DNA from: Batkoa obscura
Lineage: Eukaryota; Entomophthoromycota; Entomophthoromycetes; Entomophthorales; Batkoaceae
Assembly: GCA_030770535.1 (NCBI GenBank)
Contig: JASVEC010000013.1
Location: 868,001 to 932,000 of the forward strand
Direction of reading: 5' to 3'
Length of the DNA: 64,000 nt
Shown here: positions 49,174-61,382 of the stretch, in pieces
Layout of the letters: each line of letters begins with the position of its first letter
How positions within the stretch are numbered: position 1 is the stretch's first letter
Notes under the pieces: generated by a model
Database searches by the model: none
Told to the model about the DNA's origin: nothing
Seen by the model: only the letters and a program-made list of their open reading frames with translations
Made by a program: the position numbers and the translations under genes

Positions 49174-49826
49174 TTTATTGTGTTTATAATAGTGTTTTAG
49201 TAGAATTTTAAATCAATAACTGTCTATTTTGTTCTTTTTGATAATAAATAGATAGATGGCCATTATATCAATTTATATTCTGATACCTTCTTTTATATTA
49301 TTTTCATCAAAATCTTTTTATTTTAAATTAAACTATTGTAAATAGTTAAGCTATTTAAAATATACATATTGACACTGCTTTATAACAATTTAATAAGCTA
49401 AAAAAGCTCTAAATAAAAGAGTTTTTGGTCATATATAGCAACTATTACTATTTACATTACTATCATTTTCCTCATTCTACTTTACTCCTTCGTCTTTATT
49501 GATCTAATGTTCTTTTATTTAACCAAATTGCTCATTTAAAATACTTGATTCACTAATAAATAAACACTGAATATTTACGTTAAAATATTATTAACCTTTA
49601 AGAGCAACAAAATATCTATAAATAATAATTAAAAGCTAAAAAAAGCGTCAAAGTACAATTACTCTTATAACTCATTATCACCACCATTCCACCTTCCACT
49701 TTTCAAAGCTGGAAAGCTGCAATCTCATTTGCAAAAATTTCAGCCATTGGAAAATTTACAATGAAAAACTAAATAACTTCAATTCCATTTTCAAATTTCG
49801 AATTTCAATCTTTAAACTATAAAATA
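49174..49826. other. Intergenic REEP / mL40
   Basis: AT-rich spacer of 650 bp with the promoter and leader of the mL40 gene (ACCATTCCACCTTCCA and pyrimidine-rich runs at 49680-49710). No exon. Confidence 0.35.
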
Positions 49827-50288
49827 ATGAAAAGAACTCTCCTTAATATAACCAAAAGATTTTACGCTACCCCTTCCAAAGGTCATGCCCTAGGTGGTGA
49901 TTATAGAAACGATATTATCCGTCGCGCCTTATTCGATGCCCCATTACGTCCTAGTGAACCCTCTGACTCTTCCATTGAATCCCAAGAATCCGTCCTTAAT
50001 AAAGCATGGTCCGTTTATACTGCTGAAGTTGCCAAAAAACAAAAGGAAAAATTAGCAATTAAATATAATAGAATGGTTGAAGCAGCTGAAAAATTAAAGG
50101 AATTGAGTCCAAAATTATTTGAAGATAGTCAAAAGCAATGGATGGGTGAATTGTTTCCAAAACAAATGAAGGTCCCTACAGAAACTCCAGGGAACATTAT
50201 TTGGGAACATGAATCACAAACTAAGATTAATAGAGTCAAAGAGGAGGAGGCAAAAAGGAAGGAGGGATTAAAGAAGAAAGACAACTAG
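49827..50288 (+). CDS. MRPL28: Mitochondrial ribosomal protein mL40 (MRP-L28 family)
   Basis: 153 residues, intronless. The basic N-terminus (MKRTLLNITKRFYATPSKGH) is a clear mitochondrial presequence with an R-x-(F/Y)-(A/S) cleavage context. The core has RRALFDAPLRPSEPSDSSIE, the DAPLRPSE-type block of the MRP-L28/mL40 family, then an alpha-helical charged C-terminal half (VAKKQKEKLAIKYNRMVEAA and on). It is a structural subunit of the large mitoribosomal particle. Assignment rests mainly on the short conserved block, so the exact subunit could be a related one. Confidence 0.72.
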   Translation: MKRTLLNITKRFYATPSKGHALGGDYRNDIIRRALFDAPLRPSEPSDSSIESQESVLNKAWSVYTAEVAKKQKEKLAIKYNRMVEAAEKLKELSPKLFEDSQKQWMGELFPKQMKVPTETPGNIIWEHESQTKINRVKEEEAKRKEGLKKKDN

Positions 50289-50786
50289 ATTAAGAATGGA
50301 GGATTTCTATAGAAAATTAAAGGTTATGGAAGGTATTTTAAATTGAATATTGCTGTTTTTATTTATTTTTAAGTTTAATATATGAAGGTGTATTTTTTAA
50401 TTTCATTTATTTTTCCATTAAGCGTTATTAAGTGGAAAAATTATTTGTAAAATTCTTAATCATAAAAAGATATGCCCATATAAATTGACATTTATTATAA
50501 AAAACTAAAATATGTAGAATAGTATGATATCAAAAAAACAATAAAATACACCTTGAATTGTTTAGCATATGATCCATTTTCAACTTTTTAAATATCTTTA
50601 CTCTCTAAGTTATGTAAATTCCCTTTTAGCTTCGCATTATAAATCCACTTGATCATCATAGTTCATTTTAGAAGCTGATGTAATATCCGAATATTCTGTT
50701 GCATCTTCTCTACCAATATCAAACTGTGTTTGTCCATTAACTATATATCTTTGAGTTGAAGAATTGACGCCTTGTTGAAAACTATA
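50289..50786. other. Spacer with one degraded short-element copy
   Basis: Converging 3' ends of mL40 (+) and the low-complexity protein gene (-). It contains the short-element copy at 50379-50482. No other feature. Confidence 0.4.
50379..50482 (-). mobile_element. Short TIR element (MITE-like), copy H
   Basis: TATATGAAGGTGTATTTTTT at the left, AAGATATGCCCATATA at the right. The most diverged copy, with small deletions inside (TTTTTCCATTAAGCGTTATT). TA flanks kept. Confidence 0.7.
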
Positions 50787-51770
50787 CTATTGCTCATGTT
50801 GACTCATATCGTTATTTCTCGAATGAAGATCAAGCTCATTATTATTATTTCTATAAAGACTCTCATATCTTGTATCATTAGGTTTTGAGTGACTTCGATG
50901 AGTATCACCTCTTCTTGGAACAGGTTTTAACCCTTGACGATAGTTCGAATCATATTGCATATCATGTGGTTTTGAAGGACCTCTACGATTAGAACCTCTT
51001 CGTGGAATAGGCTCATTTCTTTGCTTATAAGGCCTATGTCTCATTTTTGTCTGTGATGAATCCATATTTGAGTTTCTAACTGGATTTTGAGTATATTGTT
51101 TATTAGAAATTGGATTTCTATTATAGTTTCGAGGGTCACTGTTATAGTTATGACTATTTAAACTATAATATAAATTATTATCACGATTGTAGTTACTTGA
51201 ATTATAATGAGCAAGACTCTGGCTTCCATTACTCTGCTCCATCTGGTTACTATCCCCTTCTCCTTTATCACTACTATCATCAAAGATGGATTTATGATTT
51301 TTTGTTTTTATGCTATTTTTAGATTCACCAATAGATTCACTCACACTCCTTGTACCCCTTTCACTATAATTTGGATTTGATTTTAGACCAAGCTCATGTC
51401 TAGTATCCCTAATTGACAAATTGGAACCAAAAAACTTATCTACGTCCTCATGATAACTAACTGCTTCAATCCTTTCCTCAATAACATAACTTGACAAACT
51501 TTTTTTATCTAATGTAATACAACCATGATCCTCACTATCCAATTCTAATCCACTTGATTTAATATTAATAGTATCATCCATTATCCCCGAACTAGATGAG
51601 TAATCATGATCACTATCAGAAACAAGATAATTATCTTCTTCGTTCCTTTCTTTCATACAAGTTAAACACCTTGCTTTATCATTAAACTGATGTTGATTTT
51701 TTGCAAATTTATCCAATATCATTGTTTTATCATATATTAAACAATGTAAATGAGTTCTTGATTGAGGCAT
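50787..51770 (-). CDS. Low-complexity Asn/Arg/Ser-rich protein with CxxC motif
   Basis: 327-residue frame from MPQSRTHLHCLIYDKTMILD. Near residue 35 there is ARCLTCMKERN (CxxC). The rest is polar: acidic/Ser patches, an Asn/Tyr-rich stretch (NSHNYNSDPRNYNRNP) and two imperfect copies of a 25-residue unit, PIPRRGSNRRGPSKPHDMQY and PVPRRGDTHRSHSKPNDTRY. The open frame extends upstream to about 51935 without an ATG, and an overlapping frame there starts after a AAATAG acceptor with DTIYECVSCKQELKSFNLSK, giving a second CxxC. The gene may therefore have an upstream exon, with two CxxC pairs making one zinc site. I recognise no family. The polar tail could be an RNA-binding or condensate-type region, which is inference. 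Confidence 0.55.
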   Translation of the reverse strand: MPQSRTHLHCLIYDKTMILDKFAKNQHQFNDKARCLTCMKERNEEDNYLVSDSDHDYSSSSGIMDDTINIKSSGLELDSEDHGCITLDKKSLSSYVIEERIEAVSYHEDVDKFFGSNLSIRDTRHELGLKSNPNYSERGTRSVSESIGESKNSIKTKNHKSIFDDSSDKGEGDSNQMEQSNGSQSLAHYNSSNYNRDNNLYYSLNSHNYNSDPRNYNRNPISNKQYTQNPVRNSNMDSSQTKMRHRPYKQRNEPIPRRGSNRRGPSKPHDMQYDSNYRQGLKPVPRRGDTHRSHSKPNDTRYESLYRNNNNELDLHSRNNDMSQHEQ

Positions 51771-52199
51771 ACAATTATAATATTTAGGACTATAATGTAT
51801 TTTTATGGAATGGATAAGGCGATCTTTATCTGTAAAATCATCTTGAATATTTGATCTTGTAATGCATTCTTTATCTTGAATCTTAATTTCCTTCCTTTCT
51901 CTTGTAGTTTTGAAAGATTGAATGACTTTAATTCTTGTTTACATGATACACATTCATATATTGTATCCCTATTTAAATATTGACTTTTTTATCTTTGCTT
52001 TTCATTTTTAAATAGATTTTAATTTAAATTGACTTTTTTATACTTGTATTTTCAGTTGATACAATTGATCAAAAAGCATTAAAATGACATCCTTAATTTT
52101 GTAATAATATTTTTCTATCACTTTTAATTAATAATAATAATTTAAACTAAAAGATAATAATGGTTATATTAATTACATAAAATCAAGACAAAATTTTAT
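51771..52199. other. Spacer, likely 5' part of the CxxC gene
   Basis: The left half (to about 51970) is protein-like in two overlapping minus-strand frames and may be the 5' coding part of the neighbouring gene. The right half is an AT-rich promoter region and the HisRS 3' flank. Confidence 0.35.
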
Positions 52200-54382
52200 T
52201 TAATCCAATTTAGCCAACCTTGATTTAATTTCATCAACCAAATCTTCACGTCTAACAGTAACGCCACCTCCTTGATTTTCATCTTTATCTAACATCATTT
52301 TAACTTTAACAATACCTTCTTTAATTTCTTGTTCACCCACAATAACAGCAATAGGAATATGATCTCTATCACATGCATTAAATTGATTCTGCATTTTAGG
52401 TTTAATTTTATACATAAACTCACAAGGAATATCATGATTCCACAATTCTTTAGAAATGGCCATACGTTCTTTTAATAATCCATCTTTAACAGACATTACA
52501 TATACTTTTGTGGAATTGGATTTTATATTATCCAATTTAGCTTTGTTTAGTAAGATAGAAAATACTCTTTCAACTCCAATACTTACACCAACACATGGGA
52601 TTTTAACGTTGGAATCTTTTTTACCACTAGATGAAAACATACCAACTAAATTATCATATCTTCCTCCCGCGGCTACAGATCCGATTCTAGTTTGTTCTTC
52701 TTCTTTATTATCTTTAGATTTTTTACTTTTAGTTATTGGACCTATTAATAGAATATTAATATAAGACTTAAAGTAATAATACATATAAACAAAAATTACC
52801 AGATTCTTCAGGTAACTCAAGTACAGCTTCATAAATAACACCAGTATAATAATCTAATCCACGTGCTAAACTTAAATCAAAAGACATCTAAAATAATTAT
52901 TATAAATATTAGTTATGTTATCTGAATTGTTTTTTTAAATATTGATTACTTTATCAGCAACACCAAACACTTCTAAATATTCAAATAATTGAGCCATATT
53001 CTCAATCCCTTCTTTAGCAAGTGAATTGGTTGGTAATTCTGGATGAGCAAGTAATTTATCACATAGCTCTTTACCACCTTAATTATAAAAATAAATGGCA
53101 TATTAATAAATTAAAACATAATAATAGATAATTTATGGTTACCTTTTAACTTAATATATTCTCCAATCTTATCAGCAACGTTAGCATCTAATCCTTTTTC
53201 TTCCACCATTTCTTTTTTGATTTCTTCCCATGGAAGCTAAATATAATAATAATAATAAATTATATAAACAAATATAAATATAATATTAAACAGCTAATGA
53301 TAGACTCACTTTATCTGATTTATCTACAGCTGAAGAAATAGGACGAATTTTATCTTCTGGTACACCACAAACTGCAAACATACCATCTAAAATTTGACGA
53401 TGATTAATCTAAATTAAAACAACAGTTAATAACAATTAATAATTTAATACTATAATATATTAAACTTACCTTAATTTTAAATTGACCAATATCTAAAGCA
53501 GATAAGATTTCAATCATTATATTAATAACTTCAGCATCGGGTATCATTTTATCATAATTTCCAGCAATATCAAAATCCTATTATTATTGTTTAACTATCA
53601 TTTCATTAATGTTATATTATTTAATAATAAACTTACACATTGATAAAATTCTCTCATTCTACCCTTTGTCATAGCAGGTTGATCACGACGATAAACTTTA
53701 GCAATTTGATATCTTTTAATTTGTTGATTTGAATTTCCATTCATTGCTAGATAACGAGCAAAAGGGACCTAGAGAGATAAATATTAATAAATCTAAATTG
53801 CTTGTTTGTAATATAAATAAGAAAAACTTACAGTTAAATCATATCTTAAAGAACATTTTTCCCCACCTTGATCTTCTAAGTCGTAAATAAGTTTACTATC
53901 TTCTCCATATTTATTGGTTAAGACTTCCTATTTTATTTTTTAAAAAGAAAAATAAAGAAAAATAAATATATTCACCTTTAACTCAAATACTGGAGTATCA
54001 ATAGTTACACCACCATGTTTTTTGAATGTTTTTATAATAGTTTCAAACATTTTTTCTCTAATAGCCATCTCTTTTTCATTAAAATCTTTAGTACCCTGTA
54101 GAAAAAAATATCAATATGAAAACTCAAACATTCTTCCCTTTATGTTAAACAATTTATAAAACAATGAAACTTTACCTTTGGTGTCTTTAGTACCAATTGG
54201 GACTTTCCTTTTTTACCACTAGTACCATCTTCTCCAGTAAGTTTTGCTATTTGAATTTTAAGCTCTTTTAACACAGCTACTTCAGCATCTATCTTTTCTT
54301 TTTCAGCTTTTTCAGCTTTTAAGGAACGTACTAAATTAGCTTGCTCGGTTAATTTTGATTGTAATTCTTCTAAATTGCTCAT
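52200..54382 (-). CDS. HTS1: Histidyl-tRNA synthetase
   Basis: Class IIa aminoacyl-tRNA synthetase charging tRNA-His. About ten exons. Exon 1 ([20 protein letters not shown] and on) is a WHEP-like helical hairpin as in animal cytosolic HisRS. It continues [36 protein letters not shown] (motif 2 / HisA region, with substrate-binding residues), [20 protein letters not shown] with [24 protein letters not shown] (HisRS signature), [16 protein letters not shown], and the anticodon-binding C-terminal part from about residue 410 to the end ([11 protein letters not shown]). One gene may serve cytosol and mitochondria in fungi, but the start used here gives no presequence. Introns 50-80 bp. Head to head with AsnRS. 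Confidence 0.95.
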
Positions 54383-54691
54383 AGTGTAAACTGCGATTGG
54401 GAGTTTAAAAAAGCTATGACTAATGTTTGATACAATTTTCTATTTTTAATCGCAGTTGAAAATTTTGTGTTTTTAATTTAATAACTTTTTTAAATAAAAA
54501 TCCCAAATTTTAAGTCCAATTTTGGAATTTTGATAGCTTTAAAAAAAAGGTGACTCATCCTCTCATTCTTTTATTGATCTTTTATTGTTATCAATTTGGT
54601 AAGTGTACATTATAAAAAAAAAATACTATAAATATGTATAAAAAATATTTAAAGTCTATTTATAATTATACTTTCTTTTCAGATTAAATAC
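54383..54691. promoter_or_regulatory. Bidirectional promoter HisRS/AsnRS
   Basis: About 310 bp separates two divergently transcribed tRNA synthetase starts. A donor-like TTTGGTAAGTG near 54595-54605 and a CTTTTCAG at 54675-54682 suggest a 5' UTR intron for AsnRS just before its ATG. Co-regulation is inferred from position. Confidence 0.6.
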
Positions 54692-56672
54692 ATGTCTGAT
54701 TCAGCTAAACCAACTGAACTTAAAGAAGGTAATATCATTTATACCCCTCTTCCCATTCAACAAGTAACCTTTTGTCTATCTCTATAGTTTACGTCAACGA
54801 ACATAGTGGCTCTGATTCTACAGGTACTGGTAGCAAAGATTCCCCTTTCAAATCCGCTGTCCAAGCCTTTGAAAAACTTGGGAATGATTTAAGTATTTTT
54901 GTAATCAAAGTCGAAGGTGAAGATTATGCCCCCATTTCAGGCGCTGCATTAAAGAAGGCTAAAAAGAAGGCAGAAGAAAACCAAAAGAAAGCCAAAAAAT
55001 TATTAGGACAAGCTGAAAAATCAGCTGAACAAGATAAATTAAAAGCAGACCAATTGCAAAAAAAGATCGAAGAAGCTAAAAAAGTCACTTTAGAAGAAGA
55101 CAAATCTTTGGAAAAAGCTAATAGAGTAAGGTTTTTTGATTTTGATCAAATCATGTGAGAGGTACTAATATCTGTTTTTCAAATAGATTCAAATCCGTCA
55201 AAGTACTGAAAATCGTGGTAAAAGAATTAAAGTATCTGGTTGGGTACATCGTCTTCATGTTAAAGGCAAAGATATGATGTTTGTTGAATTACGTGATGGT
55301 TCAGGCTTTTTACAATGTGTTTTAACCAATAGATTGGTAACTTTAGTTAATTATCTTTATTATTTAATTAAAATTAATTCTTTTTGTAAAGTGTCATACT
55401 TTTGATGCTATTACTCTTACCCTTGAATCTACTGTGACTATTTATGGTGTTATTACTGAACTTCCAGAAGGTAAAAAGGTAAAGCTGGAGTTTATTTTTG
55501 TATATGTAAATATTAATAGTCATTTTTAGGCCCCTGGCAATCATGAACTTATTGCTGATTATTGGGAATTGATTTCAAAGGCTCCATCTGGTGATGATGC
55601 TTTTACTAATCAAGTTACTGAAGTAAGCAAAAATAAAGAATTCCACTATACTAATGTTCAAACTAACTTTAAATTAATATAGGATTCAGAACCATCTTTG
55701 AGATTAGATAAACGACATTTAGTTATTCGTAGTAAAGAAGCATCATCGATCTTAAAGGTACGTTCCAAATTATTAAGTTGTTTCCGTAAAACGTTTGAAG
55801 AAAAATCGTTTTATGAAGTCAATCCACCATCGTTAGTACAAACTCAAGTCGAAGGAGGATCCACATTATTTGCATTAGATTATTATGGCCAAAAAGCATA
55901 TTTAACACAAACTTCTCAACTTTATTTAGAAACTTGTTTAGCTTCATTAGGAAATACATATTGTATTGCAGATTCTTTTAGAGCCGAAAAGTCCAATACT
56001 AGACGTCATTTATCTCAATATACTCATTTAGAAGCTGAGTTACCCTTCATTACTTTTGATGATTTATTAGAACATATTGAAGATTTAATTTGTTCAACAA
56101 TTGATAAAATATTAGAAGATAAAGAAGCTAGTGAAATTATTAAAGAATTAAATCCAAACTTCCAAAAGCCATCAAGACCTTTCATGAGAATGGAATATAC
56201 TGATGCTTTAGAATATTTAAAAGAAAACAAAATTTATAAAGATGAAGAAAGTAAAACATTCTATGAATTTGGTGATGATATACCTGAAGCCCCAGAGCGT
56301 GCTATGGTTGATAAAATTGGTAAACCAATAATGTTGTGTCATTTCCCAGTAGAAATCAAATCGTTTTATATGAGAAAAACTAAACATGATCAAAGATTGA
56401 CAGAATCAGTAGATATTCTTATGCCTAATGTAGGTGAAATTGTAGGTGGAAGTATGAGAATTGAAGATTTAGAAGAATTAATGGCTGGATTTAAAAGAGA
56501 AGGTATTGATCCTACTCCTTATTATTGGTACAATGATGTTAGAAAATATGGTTCTTGTCCTCATGGTGGTTATGGTTTAGGAGTTGAACGTATCTTAGCT
56601 TGGTTATTAAACCAATGGACTGTTAGAGATTGTTGTCTTTATCCTAGATTCGTTGATCGTTGTGCTCCTTAA
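54692..56672 (+). CDS. DED81: Asparaginyl-tRNA synthetase, cytosolic
   Basis: Class IIb synthetase charging tRNA-Asn. Six exons. It starts MSDSAKPTELKEG, with a donor at GTAATATC, then VYVNEHSGSDSTGTGSKDSP, the N-terminal extension found in eukaryotic AsnRS, and a Lys-rich coiled coil. An OB-fold follows: IKVSGWVHRLHVKGKDMMFV and ELRDGSGFLQCVL. The catalytic core has FEEKSFYEVNPPSLVQTQVE, EGGSTLFALDYYGQKAYLTQ, SFRAEKSNTRRHLSQYTHLE (motif 2), then GGYGLGVERILAWLLN (motif 3). SQYTHLEAE and CHFPVEIKSFYM identify AsnRS rather than AspRS. About 560 residues. The last exon (55683-56672) is long. It converges on a pair of short elements and on ALAD. Confidence 0.95.
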
Positions 56673-56768
56673 GAAAGTGGATTAAGGGAATTTTTTTATT
56701 CAAATAAATAGACAATTTGAAAGTAACATCTTAAGTGTATGATCTTTATTTTAAGATTTATTTGTTTT

Positions 56769-56875
56769 TATATGGAGATATTTTTTTTGGTTTCATCACT
56801 TTTTGCATTTTTAAGTGCTACTTGAATGGAAAAATTGTTAGTAAAATTCTTAAACAAAAAAATACATCCCCATAT
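56769..56875 (-). mobile_element. Short TIR element (MITE-like), copy I
   Basis: TATATGGAGATATTTTTTTTG at the left, AAATACATCCCCATATC at the right. Internal TTTCATCACTTTTTGCATTTT and GTAAAATTCTTAAAC. Inverted to copy J, 57 bp away. Confidence 0.88.
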
Positions 56876-56932
56876 CTTGATTAAAATAACAATTTACAAT
56901 AAAATTCATTTTATTTGAGCTAATATAATGCA

Positions 56933-57039
56933 ATATATGGGGATGTGTTTTTTTGTTTAAGAATTTTACTAACAGTTTTTCCACTCAAGTAACACTTAAA
57001 AATGGAAAAAGTGATAAAACCAAAAAACACCCCCATATA
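56933..57039 (+). mobile_element. Short TIR element (MITE-like), copy J
   Basis: ATATATGGGGATGTGTTTTTT at the left, AAAACACCCCCATATAC at the right. Internal GTTTAAGAATTTTAC, CTTAAAAATGGAAAAAGTG present. Lies next to the ALAD stop. Confidence 0.88.
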
Positions 57040-57063
57040 CAAAACCCAATTAATTTTAATAAC

Positions 57064-58536
<1,473 letters not shown>

Positions 58537-58814
58537 TTGGGTTGAGTTAATTAAAAAAATTGCTGTAGATGGGGATAGATTTTTTATTTAAGTTGAGTTT
58601 TAGCATATTCTATTTTAATTTGTTGGTTTTTTTAGACTATGAAATCAATATGTAATGTAATTTGTTTTAAATTGATTTTTTAGTATCTAAATTAAAACAA
58701 GTTTGATAAATGACAAAATTTTAATAAATTAATTAAAAGATATTTAATAATACATAGTATTTCTATCAATCACAAATAACTTATTTTATTTAATAAACAC
58801 AATATGATACAAAC

Positions 58815-59546
58815 TTAATATCCATCAGGTGTACCATTTTTTGCCGGTCCATAACCACAATTATCTTTATCTTCCGCTCCATCTGGACAATTATTAACAT
58901 GGCTACTTGACCAATAACGACATTGGTTTGAATGAGGATTAGCAACATCGCCACCTTGAAAAATGGCCTTTACTGGGGCATAAGAATAAGGTTGACCACC
59001 TTGTAATAACATATCGGAACAAGAAACATAATTAGCAAAAGCAGCTTCTTTATCAGCGTATAAAACACCACCCCCAAACCAAGTCCATTGTAAAGTAATT
59101 GGTCCATCAGGTAAATTATTAGGTATAATAAGATCGGTAGTACATTGAGTTGAACCAGGTCCATTTAAATCACCTAACATGGGGTCATGACTACTTTCCT
59201 TACAATTGGTCTCATAACATACATATTTTACAATATTATTATCAAAAGCAGTCAAATCATCACTATTGGCCATTGGAACAATAGCTAATCGTACAAAACC
59301 TCCAGGATGATTTTGTCTTAGCCAAGAAACTGTAAGTTTTTCTCCACGACGAACAATCTTTTTTTGAGTATAAGGTTGGTTATATGGAGAATCGGATTTC
59401 ATCGAATCACAAGCGGTCTTACAACCCCACCCACGCGAACAATACCCATAAAATTCTTTATTACCGCGAGGAGTGGGGTATTGCATATTACTATGTCCTT
59501 TTATTAATGACAGCCAGCTGATAAGTAAAAGGAGAGTGAAATTCAT
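58815..59546 (-). CDS. Secreted LPMO-like protein (copper histidine-brace candidate)
   Basis: 243 residues, intronless, with a clear signal peptide (MNFTLLLLISWLSLIKG) cleaved before a histidine: G|HSNMQYPTPRGNKEFYGYCS. An N-terminal His after cleavage is the defining copper ligand of lytic polysaccharide monooxygenases. A second conserved His is in SWLRQNHPGGFVRLAIVPMA, and an aromatic axial-type residue could be in WTWFGGGVLYAD. About ten Cys suggest disulfides. The general plan (H-x-x-M-x-x-P-x-P-R-G) resembles chitin/cellulose-type LPMOs and their relatives, but I cannot assign an AA family, and some relatives lack oxidase activity. With the GH16 enzyme at 46.5 kb it belongs to the cell-wall or nutrition repertoire. 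No CBM or GPI tail seen. Confidence 0.72.
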   Translation of the reverse strand: MNFTLLLLISWLSLIKGHSNMQYPTPRGNKEFYGYCSRGWGCKTACDSMKSDSPYNQPYTQKKIVRRGEKLTVSWLRQNHPGGFVRLAIVPMANSDDLTAFDNNIVKYVCYETNCKESSHDPMLGDLNGPGSTQCTTDLIIPNNLPDGPITLQWTWFGGGVLYADKEAAFANYVSCSDMLLQGGQPYSYAPVKAIFQGGDVANPHSNQCRYWSSSHVNNCPDGAEDKDNCGYGPAKNGTPDGY

Positions 59547-60982
59547 TTTACGTATTATTAATGTATAAATAAATTTTTTATAAAATTAATTTATATAAAT
59601 AAATTAAATATTGTAATTCAGTGAAAGATTTCATCATCTATTTATACTATTTTAGTTGTCTTATTATTATTTTTATAATAAAAGAATCTCCACCTTCTTC
59701 TCCATTTTGAACTGAAAGTTGATAATATCTTATCGTGACTATTAAATTTTTAAATTTTTTCCTTGGCTTTGTATCCGTTAGCTATGAATAAATTCCTTTT
59801 ATTTTTCAAAAAAAAAACTATAATTAGTAACTTTTACCAACAACCACCAGCTCATCTATTTCTCCTTCCTGCCAAATACTGGGCAAATACTTTAATTTAA
59901 TTTATCTCATGTTAATTTACTGCTTTTGTTTTTGCATAAATGAATTCGATAATTAACCACTTATTACTTAGTATCAAAACATTTTAAATTAAAAATATGA
60001 ATATTCTGGTAAAGGATTATTGAATAATTGATATATTTAGATGGAAGTATTGAAAGTAAATTAAGTTATTTATTAATATAGAAAGTGGTAGAGTACAGAT
60101 GCTCAAGGTAATGAACGTTATAGTATCCTATTTTAATCCTTGTCTTTATTATCACCGCCTCATTTTATTATTTTATTATTTTACTATTTTATTATTTTAT
60201 TATTTTATCATTTTATTATTTATTACACGTTATAGAAAATATATGACTTAGTAATTTTAATATACCCTTTACAACCCTTAAAATCTTGGTAATTATAGAA
60301 TATTTTAAAAATACATTACCAACAACAACGATACTATTAATACTTTTATTATTAACTTAATTTGTTTAGTAGATAAAAATAATTTTTTTACCTTAAACAT
60401 TAATTAATTTTGTTTTAAAATACTAAATCCTATATCGTTGATTTTCATGTATCATATTTAAAGTATTTAACTGATATTTAAGTTGTCTAACTATACTAAT
60501 CTTTTTTTAATATCGGTTGAAATAATAACTGTATTTTTTTTTAATGTTACGAAGCTTTAAACCTTTTTTATGTATTAAATTATTTCTATACATAGAATAC
60601 AAACTATATTTTATATTAAAATTTACTAATGCGTTACTTTTTTGACGACACAACCATTTTTTATTAGGGATATATTGTAATTTTATTCATAAAAAGAGAT
60701 AAATAGATATGCAGGACAAAATAATGTATATTTAATTTTGATATATTGTTCATTTTTTAAATAGTATAATATTGTAAGAATTTTATTAAATAGAAATAAA
60801 AACATTTTTAAATCTTGTTTTTAAATATTTAAACTATAAAATATTTGACATCTTTAAACCGTACATATAGAATCTTTTTTATTTTATAATGAAAGAAATA
60901 AAATTACTATATAATTAAGATCAAAGTTTTAATTATAAATGGATTTTCTTAATATTGGTTATATCGGTAAAAAATAATACTA
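59547..60982. other. Gene-free AT-rich interval
   Basis: About 1.4 kb between the LPMO-like gene's promoter and the retroelement LTR. It includes an imperfect (ATTTTATT)n tract at about 60161-60222. No exon is supported. Confidence 0.45.
60161..60222. repeat. Imperfect (ATTTTATT)n tract
   Basis: Seven or so near-copies of an 8-base AT unit with single changes. Slippage repeat. Confidence 0.75.
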
Positions 60983-61382
60983 TGTGAAATCTGGTACTCA
61001 GGGTTTGGAGTCAAGAACAGCTATTGCTGGGTTGACTACACTATAAGTCAAAAGGTCTTAGTTTATGTGACTAAGATAGACTTGGGTTATGAGGAATAGC
61101 ACGTAATAGGTTACAAGCTATATAAGACAAATAGAATAGACAATACTAATGTAAAATCTATGTAAAATACTATTAAGAAAACTTAGTGGCTTTATTAAAT
61201 GTTCGAGATATCAGGGATTAATTCAGTTAAAAAGCCTCGAACTATTATATTCTGTAAACTCTTTTATACTCTGAAAAGTATAAGTATCAAAATGAGAAGA
61301 TAATATTCTTTTGGGTGGAACTAGAAATTCTCATAACAAATCAAAATAATTAACCATGGGACTGACAAAGCGATATTTCACA
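60983..61382 (-). repeat. 3' long terminal repeat of the Gypsy element
   Basis: 400 bp, bounded by an 8-bp inverted repeat, TGTGAAAT and ATTTCACA. A purine run (AGGGAGGGAAA on the minus strand, 61393-61383) directly abuts its U3 side, as expected for the plus-strand primer of reverse transcription. The far copy is outside the window. Confidence 0.85.
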
